The notes below the pieces were generated by a model. It saw only the letters and a program-made list of their open reading frames with translations. It ran no database searches and had not been told where the DNA came from. A stretch of DNA of 64,000 nucleotides from a marine gamma proteobacterium HTCC2143 (lineage in GTDB: Bacteria > Pseudomonadota > Gammaproteobacteria > Pseudomonadales > Dasaniaceae). Positions 37,659 to 46,006 of this stretch are shown one piece after another (the first letter of the stretch is position 1; every line of letters begins with the position of its first letter). The position numbers and the translations under genes are program-made. The stretch spans positions 819,201 to 883,200 of the forward strand of contig AAVT01000001.1 of assembly GCA_000169075.1 (NCBI GenBank), given 5' to 3'.

Positions 37659-39191
37659 ATGCCACACAGATACATAAAGAAAATTCTCAGCGCCCAAGTC
37701 TACGATGTCGCCATCGAGTCGCCTGTCGACCCAGCGCCATTGCTGAGCAAGCGCTTTGATAACAATATTTTGTTGAAGCGAGAAGATCTACAGCCAGTCT
37801 TTTCGTTTAAGTTGCGAGGTGCGTATAACAAAATGATGCATCTTAGCGACGCTGAGCGAGCAAAAGGCGTCATTGCCGCATCGGCTGGAAATCATGCCCA
37901 GGGTCTGGCCTTAGCCGCGCTGAAACTGGGTGTGAAAGCTACCATAATTATGCCGAAAACAACGCCTCAGATTAAGGTTGATGCGGTGAGGCGTCGCGGT
38001 GCGAAGGTTGTTTTACACGGCGATACCTACGATGAAGCATCAATTCACGCACAAAAACTGGTGAACGAAAAAGACCTAGTATACATCCACCCCTACGACG
38101 ATCCGGACATAATTGCAGGTCAGGGCACCATTGGTATGGAAATTATCCGCCAGGTCACGGGGCCTTTGGACGCGGTTTTTGTGCCAGTCGGTGGCGGTGG
38201 TTTATTGGCGGGTGTTGCTGCATATATCAAATATGTGCGTCCTGATATTAAAGTGATTGGGGTGGAGCCGGAAGACGCGGCCTGCCTGAAAGCAGCTATG
38301 GATGCTGGGCGTCGAGTAAAACTTGCGCAGGTGGGTCTTTTTGCTGATGGTGTTGCCGTTGGACAGATTGGGAAAGAGACGTTCCGTGTTATTCGCAAAA
38401 CAGTAGACGATGTAATCACTATTAGCACTGATGAAATGTGCGCAGCCATTAAAGATATTTTTGACGACACCCGATCGATAGCTGAGCCTGCAGGTGCGTT
38501 GGCGTTGGCGGGGTTAAAAAAATACATCGAATCTAGCGGCGCTCGAGGACAAACGCTGCTGGCAATCGACAGTGGTGCAAACACCAACTTCGATCGGTTG
38601 CGCTATATTTCGGAGCGAACAGAGGTCGGTGAAAAGAGGGAGGCTATTATCAGCGTCACTATTCCCGAACGCCCCGGTAGCTTCAAGAAATTCTGTGGTT
38701 TATTGGGGCGTCGCAGTATTACTGAGTTTAACTACCGTTATGGTAATAGCCGAGATGCACAGATATTCGTCGGGGTCCAAATTAGTCCTGATGGCAACGA
38801 CCGGGCGGAGTTAGTTCAAGGGTTGGAGCAAAAAGGCTATCCGGTGCTGGATTTAACTGACAATGAAATGGCCAAGTTGCATATTCGACACATGGTAGGG
38901 GGGCACGCTCCTGATGACATCAAAGAAGAGCTGTTATACCGCTTTCAGTTTCCTGAGCGACCTGGCGCGTTATTGAACTTTCTGACACAGCTTGGTCAAC
39001 AGTGGAATATTTCGATGTTTCATTACCGAAATCACGGGGCAGCCTACGGACGGGTGCTGCTTGGATTACAGGCTTCTAAAGGTGACCGCAAAGCCGTTGA
39101 GACTTTCCTTGGGCAGGTACAGTATCCATTTACGGAAGAAACTGATAATCCTGCTTATGTCTCATTTCTGAGCGGTAGAACGACTTCTTAG
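37659..39191 (+). CDS. ilvA: Threonine dehydratase, biosynthetic
   Basis: A PLP enzyme deaminating threonine to 2-oxobutyrate for isoleucine synthesis. The 510 residues and two C-terminal ACT-like regulatory domains (about 325–415 and 420–505) mark the isoleucine-inhibited biosynthetic form. The PLP lysine is Lys51 in VFSFKLRGAYNKM; the phosphate loop is VGGGGLLAG and the C-terminal binding residue region is AIDSGANTNFDRLR. It is transcribed alone, with a small GC-rich hairpin after it. Confidence 0.96.
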   Translation: MPHRYIKKILSAQVYDVAIESPVDPAPLLSKRFDNNILLKREDLQPVFSFKLRGAYNKMMHLSDAERAKGVIAASAGNHAQGLALAALKLGVKATIIMPKTTPQIKVDAVRRRGAKVVLHGDTYDEASIHAQKLVNEKDLVYIHPYDDPDIIAGQGTIGMEIIRQVTGPLDAVFVPVGGGGLLAGVAAYIKYVRPDIKVIGVEPEDAACLKAAMDAGRRVKLAQVGLFADGVAVGQIGKETFRVIRKTVDDVITISTDEMCAAIKDIFDDTRSIAEPAGALALAGLKKYIESSGARGQTLLAIDSGANTNFDRLRYISERTEVGEKREAIISVTIPERPGSFKKFCGLLGRRSITEFNYRYGNSRDAQIFVGVQISPDGNDRAELVQGLEQKGYPVLDLTDNEMAKLHIRHMVGGHAPDDIKEELLYRFQFPERPGALLNFLTQLGQQWNISMFHYRNHGAAYGRVLLGLQASKGDRKAVETFLGQVQYPFTEETDNPAYVSFLSGRTTS

Positions 39192-39588
39192 CGGATAAGT
39201 GTGGGCCAATAGAGTGCACGGCGGCAATAGCTTGCCGCGAGTGATATTTTGATAACAGCGCTATAAGATTTTAAGTTATTGAATTAATTGAATTTGTTAT
39301 AAAAGAAATCTACTTGGCTTTTAGTTGGCATTAATCTTGTAGTACAAGAGCCAGCACCGATGAAAAAATTGCCGGATTCAGTGGGTTTCTCGTGAAAAAT
39401 AACTCAGGGATTGTCATTTTGACAGTGGATGTGACTCACCTCTCATCATCGACAGAAGCGTCTTCACAACTCTGAGTATTGCTATTGCGAAGCTGCGGTA
39501 TATTTTCTAAATTGAACGGTGTGACGAACTTGCTGTCTAGTAATGCTCAAGACTGCGAAATGTGAAACCGAACGGTGAGGAAATTAAT
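39192..39588. other. Intergenic region after ilvA
   Basis: About 400 bp without a recognisable gene. A stem GCGGCAA-TAGC-TTGCCGC (39221–39238) follows the ilvA stop by 30 bp and could end its transcript, though only a weak T run (GATATTTTG) follows. CTTGTA-G-TACAAG (39336–39348) is a perfect 6-1-6 repeat in an AT-rich stretch that probably contains the promoter for the small membrane peptide. Confidence 0.45.
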
Positions 39589-39681
39589 GTGAGTTTAAAA
39601 ATTGATGCTTTAACAATAATGGCGATTGTTCTTGGTCTGGGCACGGTAGTAACGGCAGCCCTTCAGGTTATTCTTGTTTAA
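39589..39681 (+). CDS. Putative 30-residue single-pass membrane peptide
   Basis: GTG 39589 is preceded by GAGGA at 5–6 nt spacing and opens a 30-codon frame: a short polar start (MSLKIDALT) and then a continuous hydrophobic helix of about 21 residues, IMAIVLGLGTVVTAALQVIL, to the C-terminus. The stop ends 1 bp before the convergent fau stop. The clean ribosome site and the exact membrane-span length support a real small protein, but I do not recognise a family. An overlapping ATG at 39587 is followed at once by TGA. Confidence 0.5.
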   Translation: MSLKIDALTIMAIVLGLGTVVTAALQVILV

Positions 39682-39682
39682 T

Positions 39683-40276
39683 TCATTCTGTTACTGAAAT
39701 GAGTTCTCTATCAGTAACAATAGCGGTTAGTGGAATATCCCACTGTGCTAATTGCAGCGAGGGAACTTCTTGGCAGTGATGAGCCAAGCCGATCAGTTGT
39801 GGTTTAGACATGGCAGGTGCTGAGCGTGTGTTTGCGAAGGTCCGGTCATAAAATCCCCCGCCCATTCCCAGGCGTCCACCCTGACGATCAAAACCAACCA
39901 GTGGCAAAAATACTAAGCCCAGTGACCAAGCTCTTCGATACTGTCGCGGAGCCCGTGGTTCAGGAATGCCAAAGCGATTATTTTTCAGTTGCGCCCCCGG
40001 TAGATATCTAGCAAACCATAAACGATTACCTGGCATCAGTACCGGTAAATAGCAGTGATAGCCCTTCTCTGAGGCCTTCTTTAATGCGATTGATGGGTCA
40101 ATCTCACCATCGTTTGGCCAGTAAAAGGCGATTGCTTTATTGCGCTTGAACATTCGTTGTTGATTGATACGCTGGCTAATTTGCCCGGCAGCATGCAGTT
40201 GCTGACCCGCTGAGAGGTTTCGTCGTCTGTTGCGAAGTGTTCGGCGTAATTTTGCGCGTGAAGTGGTAATAGTCAT
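39683..40276 (-). CDS. 5-formyltetrahydrofolate cyclo-ligase
   Basis: Converts 5-formyl-THF to 5,10-methenyl-THF. I choose ATG 40276 (MTITTSRAKLRRTLRNRR), giving 197 residues, which matches the family. An open frame continues 53 codons further upstream, but that DNA is 6S RNA. Motifs are IAFYWPNDGEIDPS and the ATP/folate-site GFDRQGGRLGMGGGFYDRTF. The gene is the usual partner of 6S RNA in gammaproteobacteria (ygfA/fau), co-transcribed downstream of it. Confidence 0.93.
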   Translation of the reverse strand: MTITTSRAKLRRTLRNRRRNLSAGQQLHAAGQISQRINQQRMFKRNKAIAFYWPNDGEIDPSIALKKASEKGYHCYLPVLMPGNRLWFARYLPGAQLKNNRFGIPEPRAPRQYRRAWSLGLVFLPLVGFDRQGGRLGMGGGFYDRTFANTRSAPAMSKPQLIGLAHHCQEVPSLQLAQWDIPLTAIVTDRELISVTE

Positions 40277-40299
40277 TTCCACGAGGTGAAGGACTAAAG

Positions 40300-40478
40300 G
40301 TGCTCCCCAGAATACCGCTGACATCATGGCCCTTGAACCCAACGGTTCAGGGTGGTGGCTCCAGTGAAATATCGGGCTTCCCGCAATACGGATATGCACG
40401 CCAATAACACGAAGAGCCTCCGGGGTAATGCGCATCGGCTCAGGGGTCTAAGCTGTCTGGCAAATACTGCAGGGAGCG
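40300..40478 (-). ncRNA. ssrS: 6S RNA
   Basis: On the minus strand between zapA and fau, the invariant location of 6S RNA in gammaproteobacteria, lies a sequence of about 180 nt with its landmarks. CCCCTGAGCCGATG (near 40448–40435) and CCCTGAACCGTTGGGTTCAAGGG (40353–40331) match the equivalent segments of Escherichia coli 6S RNA. The ends can pair (GCTCCC near 40476 with GGGAGC near 40302), forming the terminal stem around the central bulge. 6S RNA mimics an open promoter and sequesters sigma70 RNA polymerase in stationary phase. The ends are approximate. Confidence 0.9.
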
Positions 40479-40484
40479 AAACAG

Positions 40485-40490
40485 AGTATA
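40485..40490 (-). promoter_or_regulatory. -10 element of 6S RNA promoter
   Basis: TATACT on the minus strand lies 7 nt before the predicted 5' end of 6S RNA. A poor -35 candidate (TTCTTC) sits 17 bp upstream, just after the zapA stop. Confidence 0.5.
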
Positions 40491-40517
40491 ACGCCATTTG
40501 TCGATAAGAAGAACTGT

Positions 40518-40835
40518 CTAGCCGATTTCCATTTGTCGAAAACGATTCAGGGCTTCATCCAGTTTGTCATTTAAATTCTTTACCTGGCTACCATTAGGGG
40601 CAGCGGGCGCTATTTCACTGCTGTCAGGGTCTTGTTGCAATAATTCATTAGAAATATTGAGTGCTGCCATAACGGCAATACGTTCAAGTCCAATCACTTT
40701 GCCAGTGGAGCGGATATTGCGCATTTGGTTGTCTAAATAATTCGCAGACCTCACGAGGGCTTGCTGTTGTCCTGGCGGGCAGGCGACCTGATATTCTTTG
40801 TCTAATAGTTTGACGATTACAGTCTCATTACTCAC
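40518..40835 (-). CDS. zapA: Cell division protein ZapA
   Basis: A small FtsZ-ring stabilising protein of 105 residues. The N-terminal domain has VKLLDKEYQVACPPGQQQALVRSANYLD, with the ZapA-type LxxxxRxxGKVIGLERIAVMAALN region, and the C-terminal part is a coiled coil (about 75–105). It is upstream of 6S RNA and downstream of a ZapB-like coiled-coil gene. Confidence 0.93.
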   Translation of the reverse strand: MSNETVIVKLLDKEYQVACPPGQQQALVRSANYLDNQMRNIRSTGKVIGLERIAVMAALNISNELLQQDPDSSEIAPAAPNGSQVKNLNDKLDEALNRFRQMEIG

Positions 40836-40896
40836 GATATATGCCTCGTTACTACATTCGCCACCTTTTTTTGGCAGCGATCGTTACTCAATTTTG

Positions 40897-41106
40897 TTAG
40901 GATTCTTGTTCCAGCGCTTTAAGGCGAAGGATCATCGACTCAACTTTAGTTCTGGCGACTTCAGTTTTTTCCACCAGCTGCTCCCGTTCGTCTATCCAGT
41001 CGACCGCTTCAGATTTTAATAGTCGGTTTTCCCGATCCAGCTGGTCACAGAGCTGAATCAGGTCATTTATTTTGACTGCTAGTGCTTTTAGTTGTGGATC
41101 TGCCAT
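40897..41106 (-). CDS. TIGR02449-type ZapB-like coiled-coil protein
   Basis: A 69-residue, almost wholly coiled-coil protein (KINDLIQLCDQLDRENRLLKSEAVDWIDEREQLVEKTEVARTKVESMILRLKALE region, residues about 9–65) found just upstream of zapA in many gammaproteobacteria. Its size, heptad pattern and position suggest a ZapA partner comparable to ZapB; that function is inferred. It is divergent from ygfB. Confidence 0.82.
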   Translation of the reverse strand: MADPQLKALAVKINDLIQLCDQLDRENRLLKSEAVDWIDEREQLVEKTEVARTKVESMILRLKALEQES

Positions 41107-41338
41107 TATTTCCTGCCAAATACGGTTGGAGCTTCTAAATACTCACTAAATATAGTTCCGCAATTGTTTCCGGTCAATTTAATAAATACGTGAAATTTCA
41201 ACAACCTGGGAATCATTTAAAGAATTACTATCTAGTTTCGAATGGATTCTTATAAAACAGTGATCCAACACGGGTCGATTTTAGCCGGCCAAGGCGATAA
41301 CATGCCGGCGATCGATAATTCATCTGCGCAGGAAACTT

Positions 41339-41998
41339 ATGTCTACAGAAATCCCGATGCCTGATTTTGATCAATTAGCCGACATATATTGGCGTCTTGG
41401 TGGTATGCAATCACCGTCACAGTTACATGGCTATCTGGTAGGTCTGCTCTCTGCAGGCGGTGAGCTGGCGTCTGATGCATGGTTAGAGCAAGCTGCACAC
41501 TACATAGATGCAGTCGAAGCGCCGGACAGGGAAGATAGCCGGGCACTGGTAGCACTCTATGAAGCGACTCACCAGCGTTTATCAGCGGGAGAGATGGAGC
41601 TGCAGTTGCTGTTACCTGATGATGCGGCTGAAGTTAGTCAGCGTATCGATTCAATAGCCCAGTGGTGCGAAGGGTATATCGCGGGGTTTGCTCGGCAGGG
41701 GAAGGTTGTTCAGCGACAGCAGGGTCAGCAGCAATACTCGGCGGATGTTTCGGAAACACTGAGCGATATTGCCGCCATTAGCCAGGTCGGTCTCAGCAAT
41801 GATGATGAAGATCCTGTGCGTCGTGAACAGGATATATTTGAGATAAGTGAGTATCTGCGGTTAGCGGCGATCACTGTTTATCTTGAATGCAATCAAGAGA
41901 TAATTGCTGATGGTGTTCGGCCTGCCAATACCGACACGGCGAAAGCATCAATATCTCCTGCAGGTTTATTTGGTAAAAAGAGTAAGAAGTTGCATTGA
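41339..41998 (+). CDS. UPF0149 family protein YgfB
   Basis: A YgfB/YecA-family protein of 219 residues, conserved upstream of pepP. Family marks are the N-terminal SPSQLHGYLVGLLSAGG, the central WCEGYIAGFARQGK and the C-terminal DIFEISEYLRLAAITVYLE. In Pseudomonas, YgfB has been connected to regulation of ampDh3 and beta-lactam tolerance; whether this holds here is unknown. pepP follows after 66 bp. Confidence 0.88.
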   Translation: MSTEIPMPDFDQLADIYWRLGGMQSPSQLHGYLVGLLSAGGELASDAWLEQAAHYIDAVEAPDREDSRALVALYEATHQRLSAGEMELQLLLPDDAAEVSQRIDSIAQWCEGYIAGFARQGKVVQRQQGQQQYSADVSETLSDIAAISQVGLSNDDEDPVRREQDIFEISEYLRLAAITVYLECNQEIIADGVRPANTDTAKASISPAGLFGKKSKKLH

Positions 41999-42064
41999 GC
42001 CGCGTTTCAAAGCACTATTTTAACGATCGTTATTTTTCCTTCCACTTCATTAATGTTGAATTGT

Positions 42065-43399
42065 ATGAAAATTAGTAAACAGGAATTTTCTCGTCGTCGT
42101 AAAAACTTAATGGCTCAAATGGAGCCAAACAGTATAGCTATAGTGCCTGCCGCAACTGAACAGATACGAAATAGAGACACAGAGTACCCGTTTCGCCAAG
42201 ATAGTGATTTTTACTACCTCACTGGATTTAACGAGCCAGACGCGGTGCTGGTGTTATTGCCGGGCCGCCGTCATGGACAGTATGTTTTATTTTGTCGTGA
42301 TCGCGATCCCGCTATGGAGTTGTGGAACGGTTATCGAGCGGGGCCCGCAGGTGCTTGTGAAATGTATGGCGCTGATGACGCTTTTCCGGTGAATGATATT
42401 GACGATATTCTGCCGGGTCTACTGGAGGGCCGAGAGCGGGTCTATTATGCAATGGGACGTCACGATGAGTTTGACCGGATGGTGATGACTTGGGTTAACG
42501 TGATTCGATCTCGGGTTCGAACGGGGGCCCACCCGCCAGGTGAATTCCTTGATCTTGATCACCTGCTACACGATTTGCGGCTGTATAAAAGTGCCGCTGA
42601 AATCAGAATTATGCGGAAGGCCGGCCAGATTTCCGCTGCCGCTCATGTGCGGGCTATGAAATCATGCAAGCCAGGCATGGCGGAATACCAATTGGAGGCA
42701 GAAATTCAGTACGAATTTGGACGTAATGGCGCTCGTTACCCTGCTTATAATTCCATCGTAGGTGCTGGCAATAATGGCTGTATTCTTCACTACACAGAAA
42801 ATAGTGACATTATCAAAGATGGCGATTTGATTTTAATTGACGCCGGTTGTGAGTATGAATATTACGCTGGCGACATCACCCGGACCTTTCCCGCCAATGG
42901 GACGTTTTCCAAAGAACAAAAAGCGTTATATGAATTGGTTCTGAAGGCGCAATTGGCAGCGATTAAAGTCATCAAGCCGGGCAATCATTGGAATGAGTCC
43001 CACGATGCCACCGTTAAAGTAATTACCAAAGGCTTGGTTGAGCTCGGCTTGCTAAAAGGTTCTGTGAATAAACTTATCGAGACTGAAGCCTATCGCGACT
43101 TTTATATGCACAGGGCCGGTCATTGGCTGGGGATGGATGTACATGACGTTGGCGATTATAAAGTTGGCAATGAATGGCGAGTGTTGGAAGAAGGAATGGT
43201 GATGACGGTCGAACCCGGCATCTATGTCTCGCCTGACAACAAGAAAGTCGCAAAAAAATGGCGTGGAATTGGTATTCGCATTGAAGATGATGTGCTGGTA
43301 ACAAAAGACGGTTGCGACGTGTTAACCAAGGACGTGCCAAAAACTGTGAAAGACATCGAAGCGTTGATGTCTCATAACAAAGAGAGCAAAAGCGCCTGA
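42065..43399 (+). CDS. pepP: Xaa-Pro aminopeptidase PepP
   Basis: An M24 metallopeptidase removing N-terminal residues before proline. I favour ATG 42065 (MKISKQEFSRRRKNLM), 444 residues; ATG 42053 is also in frame. The dinuclear manganese ligands are in LIDAGCEYEYYAGDITRTFP, HRAGHWLGMDVHD, MVMTVEPGIY and GIGIRIEDD. Its stop overlaps the ubiH start (TGATG), so pepP–ubiH–ubiI form an operon, as in Escherichia coli. Confidence 0.95.
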   Translation: MKISKQEFSRRRKNLMAQMEPNSIAIVPAATEQIRNRDTEYPFRQDSDFYYLTGFNEPDAVLVLLPGRRHGQYVLFCRDRDPAMELWNGYRAGPAGACEMYGADDAFPVNDIDDILPGLLEGRERVYYAMGRHDEFDRMVMTWVNVIRSRVRTGAHPPGEFLDLDHLLHDLRLYKSAAEIRIMRKAGQISAAAHVRAMKSCKPGMAEYQLEAEIQYEFGRNGARYPAYNSIVGAGNNGCILHYTENSDIIKDGDLILIDAGCEYEYYAGDITRTFPANGTFSKEQKALYELVLKAQLAAIKVIKPGNHWNESHDATVKVITKGLVELGLLKGSVNKLIETEAYRDFYMHRAGHWLGMDVHDVGDYKVGNEWRVLEEGMVMTVEPGIYVSPDNKKVAKKWRGIGIRIEDDVLVTKDGCDVLTKDVPKTVKDIEALMSHNKESKSA

Positions 43400-44691
43400 T
43401 GAATGAGTCAGCTGAAGCTTTACCTGTATCCCGCAGTGATTATGATGTCGTGATTGCTGGTGGCGGTATGGTAGGTGCCAGTTTGGCGTTACTGCTTAGT
43501 CATTATAGTGATCAGCGATTGCGGGTATTAGTTGTAGAGAGTTTTCCTATTGCTGCAGTCAAGGGTAGTAGTGAGTCGGCAGGATCTCCAAATTACAGCC
43601 CCAGTTTTGACGCTCGTTCAACGGCACTTTCCTACGGGAGCCGTGTGATATTGGAGCCGCTGGGTGTTTGGCCACTGCTGTCACAACATGTGGCAGAGAT
43701 AAATAGTATTCACGTTTCGAGTCGCGGTAACTTTGGTTCTACTGAAATGTGCAGCGCTGATGTTCAGTGGCCATCGCTGGGCTATGTGATAGAAAATACA
43801 TGGTTAGGCAATGTCCTATTAGCGCAGTTGCGACGGTGTTCTGGGGTTGATTTTTTGGCGCCGGGTTCAGTGACGGCGATATCACCTAAGAGTCAAGGTG
43901 TGTCAATAATGGTCGCGTCGGAATCGGGCAGCGAAGAAGTTACCGCACAACTAACCATTGTTGCTGATGGAGCAGATTCTAAACTGCGTGAACAGCTGGG
44001 TATTTCGACGACGGTTACGAACTATCATCAGCAGGCGCTGATCGCTAACGTCAGTTTTCGTAACGATCATCAGGGCTGTGCTTTTGAACGGTTTACCGAG
44101 CAGGGTCCTATGGCGTTGTTGCCACTAACCAATAGTGATAGGGGTGAGCTTCGCGCTGCTCTTGTCTGGAGTCTATCTGATCAGCAGACGACACATTTAC
44201 TTCAATGCCCGGAGGCAGAATTTTTATCGGCATTGCAGCAACAATTTGGTCACCGTCTGGGAGAGTTTACACGGGTTGGAGGTCGATACAGTTTCCCGCT
44301 GAAATTAGTCCAGTCCGAAGAGCAGGTACGATCGGGAATTGTTGTTATGGGTAATGCTGCTCACTCTTTGCATCCGGTGGCAGGGCAGGGTTTTAATCTC
44401 GCTTTACGAGATTGTGTTCGATTGACGCAAGCATTGACCGCCGCACATCGGCATGGCCGTTATCTAGGCGATATTGAGTTGTTACAAGGCTATGTTGAGC
44501 AGCAGCTATTTGATCAACAAAAGACGATTAGTTTTTCAGACAAGTTGCCAGCGCTGTTCAATAGTAAACAGCTGCCTGTCAGTATTTTGAGAAGCTTAGG
44601 CTTGGGTGCTCTTGATGTATTGCCAATGGCGAAGACAATGTTTGTCCATCATGCCGCTGGTATGCAATACGGTGCGGCATTAGATGCATAA
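43399..44691 (+). CDS. ubiH: 2-octaprenyl-6-methoxyphenol hydroxylase UbiH
   Basis: An FAD monooxygenase of ubiquinone synthesis, 430 residues. Motifs are the N-terminal dinucleotide fold VVIAGGGMVGASLALLL, the middle DG motif TIVADGADSKLREQLG and the GD-type GNAAHSLHPVAGQGFNLALRD (family consensus GDAAH; here Asn replaces Asp). It starts inside the pepP stop codon and is followed by a paralogue 18 bp downstream. Assignment to UbiH over other UbiH/Coq6 members rests on order. Confidence 0.9.
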   Translation: MNESAEALPVSRSDYDVVIAGGGMVGASLALLLSHYSDQRLRVLVVESFPIAAVKGSSESAGSPNYSPSFDARSTALSYGSRVILEPLGVWPLLSQHVAEINSIHVSSRGNFGSTEMCSADVQWPSLGYVIENTWLGNVLLAQLRRCSGVDFLAPGSVTAISPKSQGVSIMVASESGSEEVTAQLTIVADGADSKLREQLGISTTVTNYHQQALIANVSFRNDHQGCAFERFTEQGPMALLPLTNSDRGELRAALVWSLSDQQTTHLLQCPEAEFLSALQQQFGHRLGEFTRVGGRYSFPLKLVQSEEQVRSGIVVMGNAAHSLHPVAGQGFNLALRDCVRLTQALTAAHRHGRYLGDIELLQGYVEQQLFDQQKTISFSDKLPALFNSKQLPVSILRSLGLGALDVLPMAKTMFVHHAAGMQYGAALDA

Positions 44692-44709
44692 AACAGGAAA
44701 TCAATCACC

Positions 44710-45930
44710 ATGAGTGCGCAAGCCGTTGTTTACGACATTGTTATCGTTGGTGCCGGAATAGTAGGCAGTGCTTTAGCCTGTGCTTTGGCCAAGAGCTCGT
44801 TCAATATAGCGATCATTGAGGCTCAGGAACGAGTGATTGATCGGAATGAACAGGCCACTAGCGTTGATGGTTTTGATGTGCGAGTGAGCGCTATCACCAT
44901 TGCCTCGCAACAGTTGCTAAAGGATATCGGCGCCTGGGAAATCATTGCCGAGAATCGTCTGAGCCCATACCGGCATATGCATGTGTGGGATGCAGAGGGA
45001 ACCGGCAGTATCGATTTTGACGCTGATGATATCAACCAGCCAGCACTGGGTCATATTGTTGAAAATAAAGTGACTGCGGATGCATTGACGCAATGCATGA
45101 ATAGGCAGACTAATCTCCATCGGATTGTGCCGGCAATATTGGAAGAAATCGAACCGCTGCAGAACGGAGCTTACCTACTGACTCTCGGCGATGGTCGCCA
45201 GCTACAAACATCGTTGCTTGTCGCTGCAGATGGGGCTAATTCCAAAGTCCGTGCCTTGGAACACATCGCTATGCGCGAGTGGGATTATAATCATCATGCC
45301 ATTGTCGCAACGGTAAAAACGGAATTGTCTCATGGGCACACAGCAAGGCAGCGTTTTCTGCCCGAGGGTCCACTGGCATTTCTTCCGCTATCGTCAGCGC
45401 AAGATGACACGCATTACTGCTCTATTGTTTGGTCGGCGATTCCATCATATGCAGAAAATTTAATGGCGCTAACCGATGACGAGTTTACCGAGGCACTAGC
45501 TGCCGCGTTCGAATATCAACTGGGGAGTATTTCCGCGGTAAGCCGCCGATTCAGTTTTCCGCTGAGACAGCGGCATGTAGTCGATTATATAAAGCCCGGG
45601 CTTGCACTGGTTGGTGACGCAGCTCATACCATTCATCCGTTGGCGGGACAGGGTGTCAATTTAGGGTTGATGGATATAAAAACGCTGAGTGAAGAGTTGT
45701 TAAGATCACAGCAACGTGGTCTTAGCCCTGGCAGTATTGCTGTGCTGGAGCGCTATCAGCGGCGTCGCAAGGGTGCTAATTTGGCCATGATGGCAGGTAT
45801 GGACGGATTGAAGCGACTATTTTCGGAAACTACGCTGCCGGTTCGATGGGCAAGAAATTCAGGGCTGCGCTGGCTTGATAAAAGTAAAATGTTAAAACGT
45901 CAAATCATGAAGCGGGCAATGGGCTTGTAG
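44710..45930 (+). CDS. ubiI: Ubiquinone C5-hydroxylase UbiI-type FAD monooxygenase
   Basis: A second UbiH/Coq6-family enzyme of 406 residues. Motifs are IVIVGAGIVGSALACAL, LVAADGANSKVRALE and LVGDAAHTIHPLAGQGVNLGLMD. The position after ubiH is that of visC/ubiI, which hydroxylates C5 of the quinone ring; UbiF-type activity cannot be ruled out. A Fur box and the iron transporter follow. Confidence 0.87.
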   Translation: MSAQAVVYDIVIVGAGIVGSALACALAKSSFNIAIIEAQERVIDRNEQATSVDGFDVRVSAITIASQQLLKDIGAWEIIAENRLSPYRHMHVWDAEGTGSIDFDADDINQPALGHIVENKVTADALTQCMNRQTNLHRIVPAILEEIEPLQNGAYLLTLGDGRQLQTSLLVAADGANSKVRALEHIAMREWDYNHHAIVATVKTELSHGHTARQRFLPEGPLAFLPLSSAQDDTHYCSIVWSAIPSYAENLMALTDDEFTEALAAAFEYQLGSISAVSRRFSFPLRQRHVVDYIKPGLALVGDAAHTIHPLAGQGVNLGLMDIKTLSEELLRSQQRGLSPGSIAVLERYQRRRKGANLAMMAGMDGLKRLFSETTLPVRWARNSGLRWLDKSKMLKRQIMKRAMGL

Positions 45931-45951
45931 CAATATCATTGCAAGTGGTAA

Positions 45952-45966
45952 TGATAATGATTATCA
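45952..45966. promoter_or_regulatory. Fur box
   Basis: TGATAAT-G-ATTATCA is a perfect 7-1-7 inverted repeat identical to the core of the Fur consensus. It lies 40 bp upstream of the iron-binding lipoprotein gene, so this transporter should be repressed in iron-replete cells. Confidence 0.85.
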
Positions 45967-46006
45967 TCTTCCACATTCCGATGGTGTTACCCCGTAAAGG
46001 ATTGAA

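Noticed and set aside
39336..39348. CTTGTA-G-TACAAG repeat as an operator
   Set aside because: Short, in AT-rich DNA, and with no clear promoter nearby; recorded only as part of the intergenic description.
40277..40435. N-terminal extension of the cyclo-ligase reading frame
   Set aside because: The DNA matches 6S RNA, and the family protein starts at the ATG at 40276.
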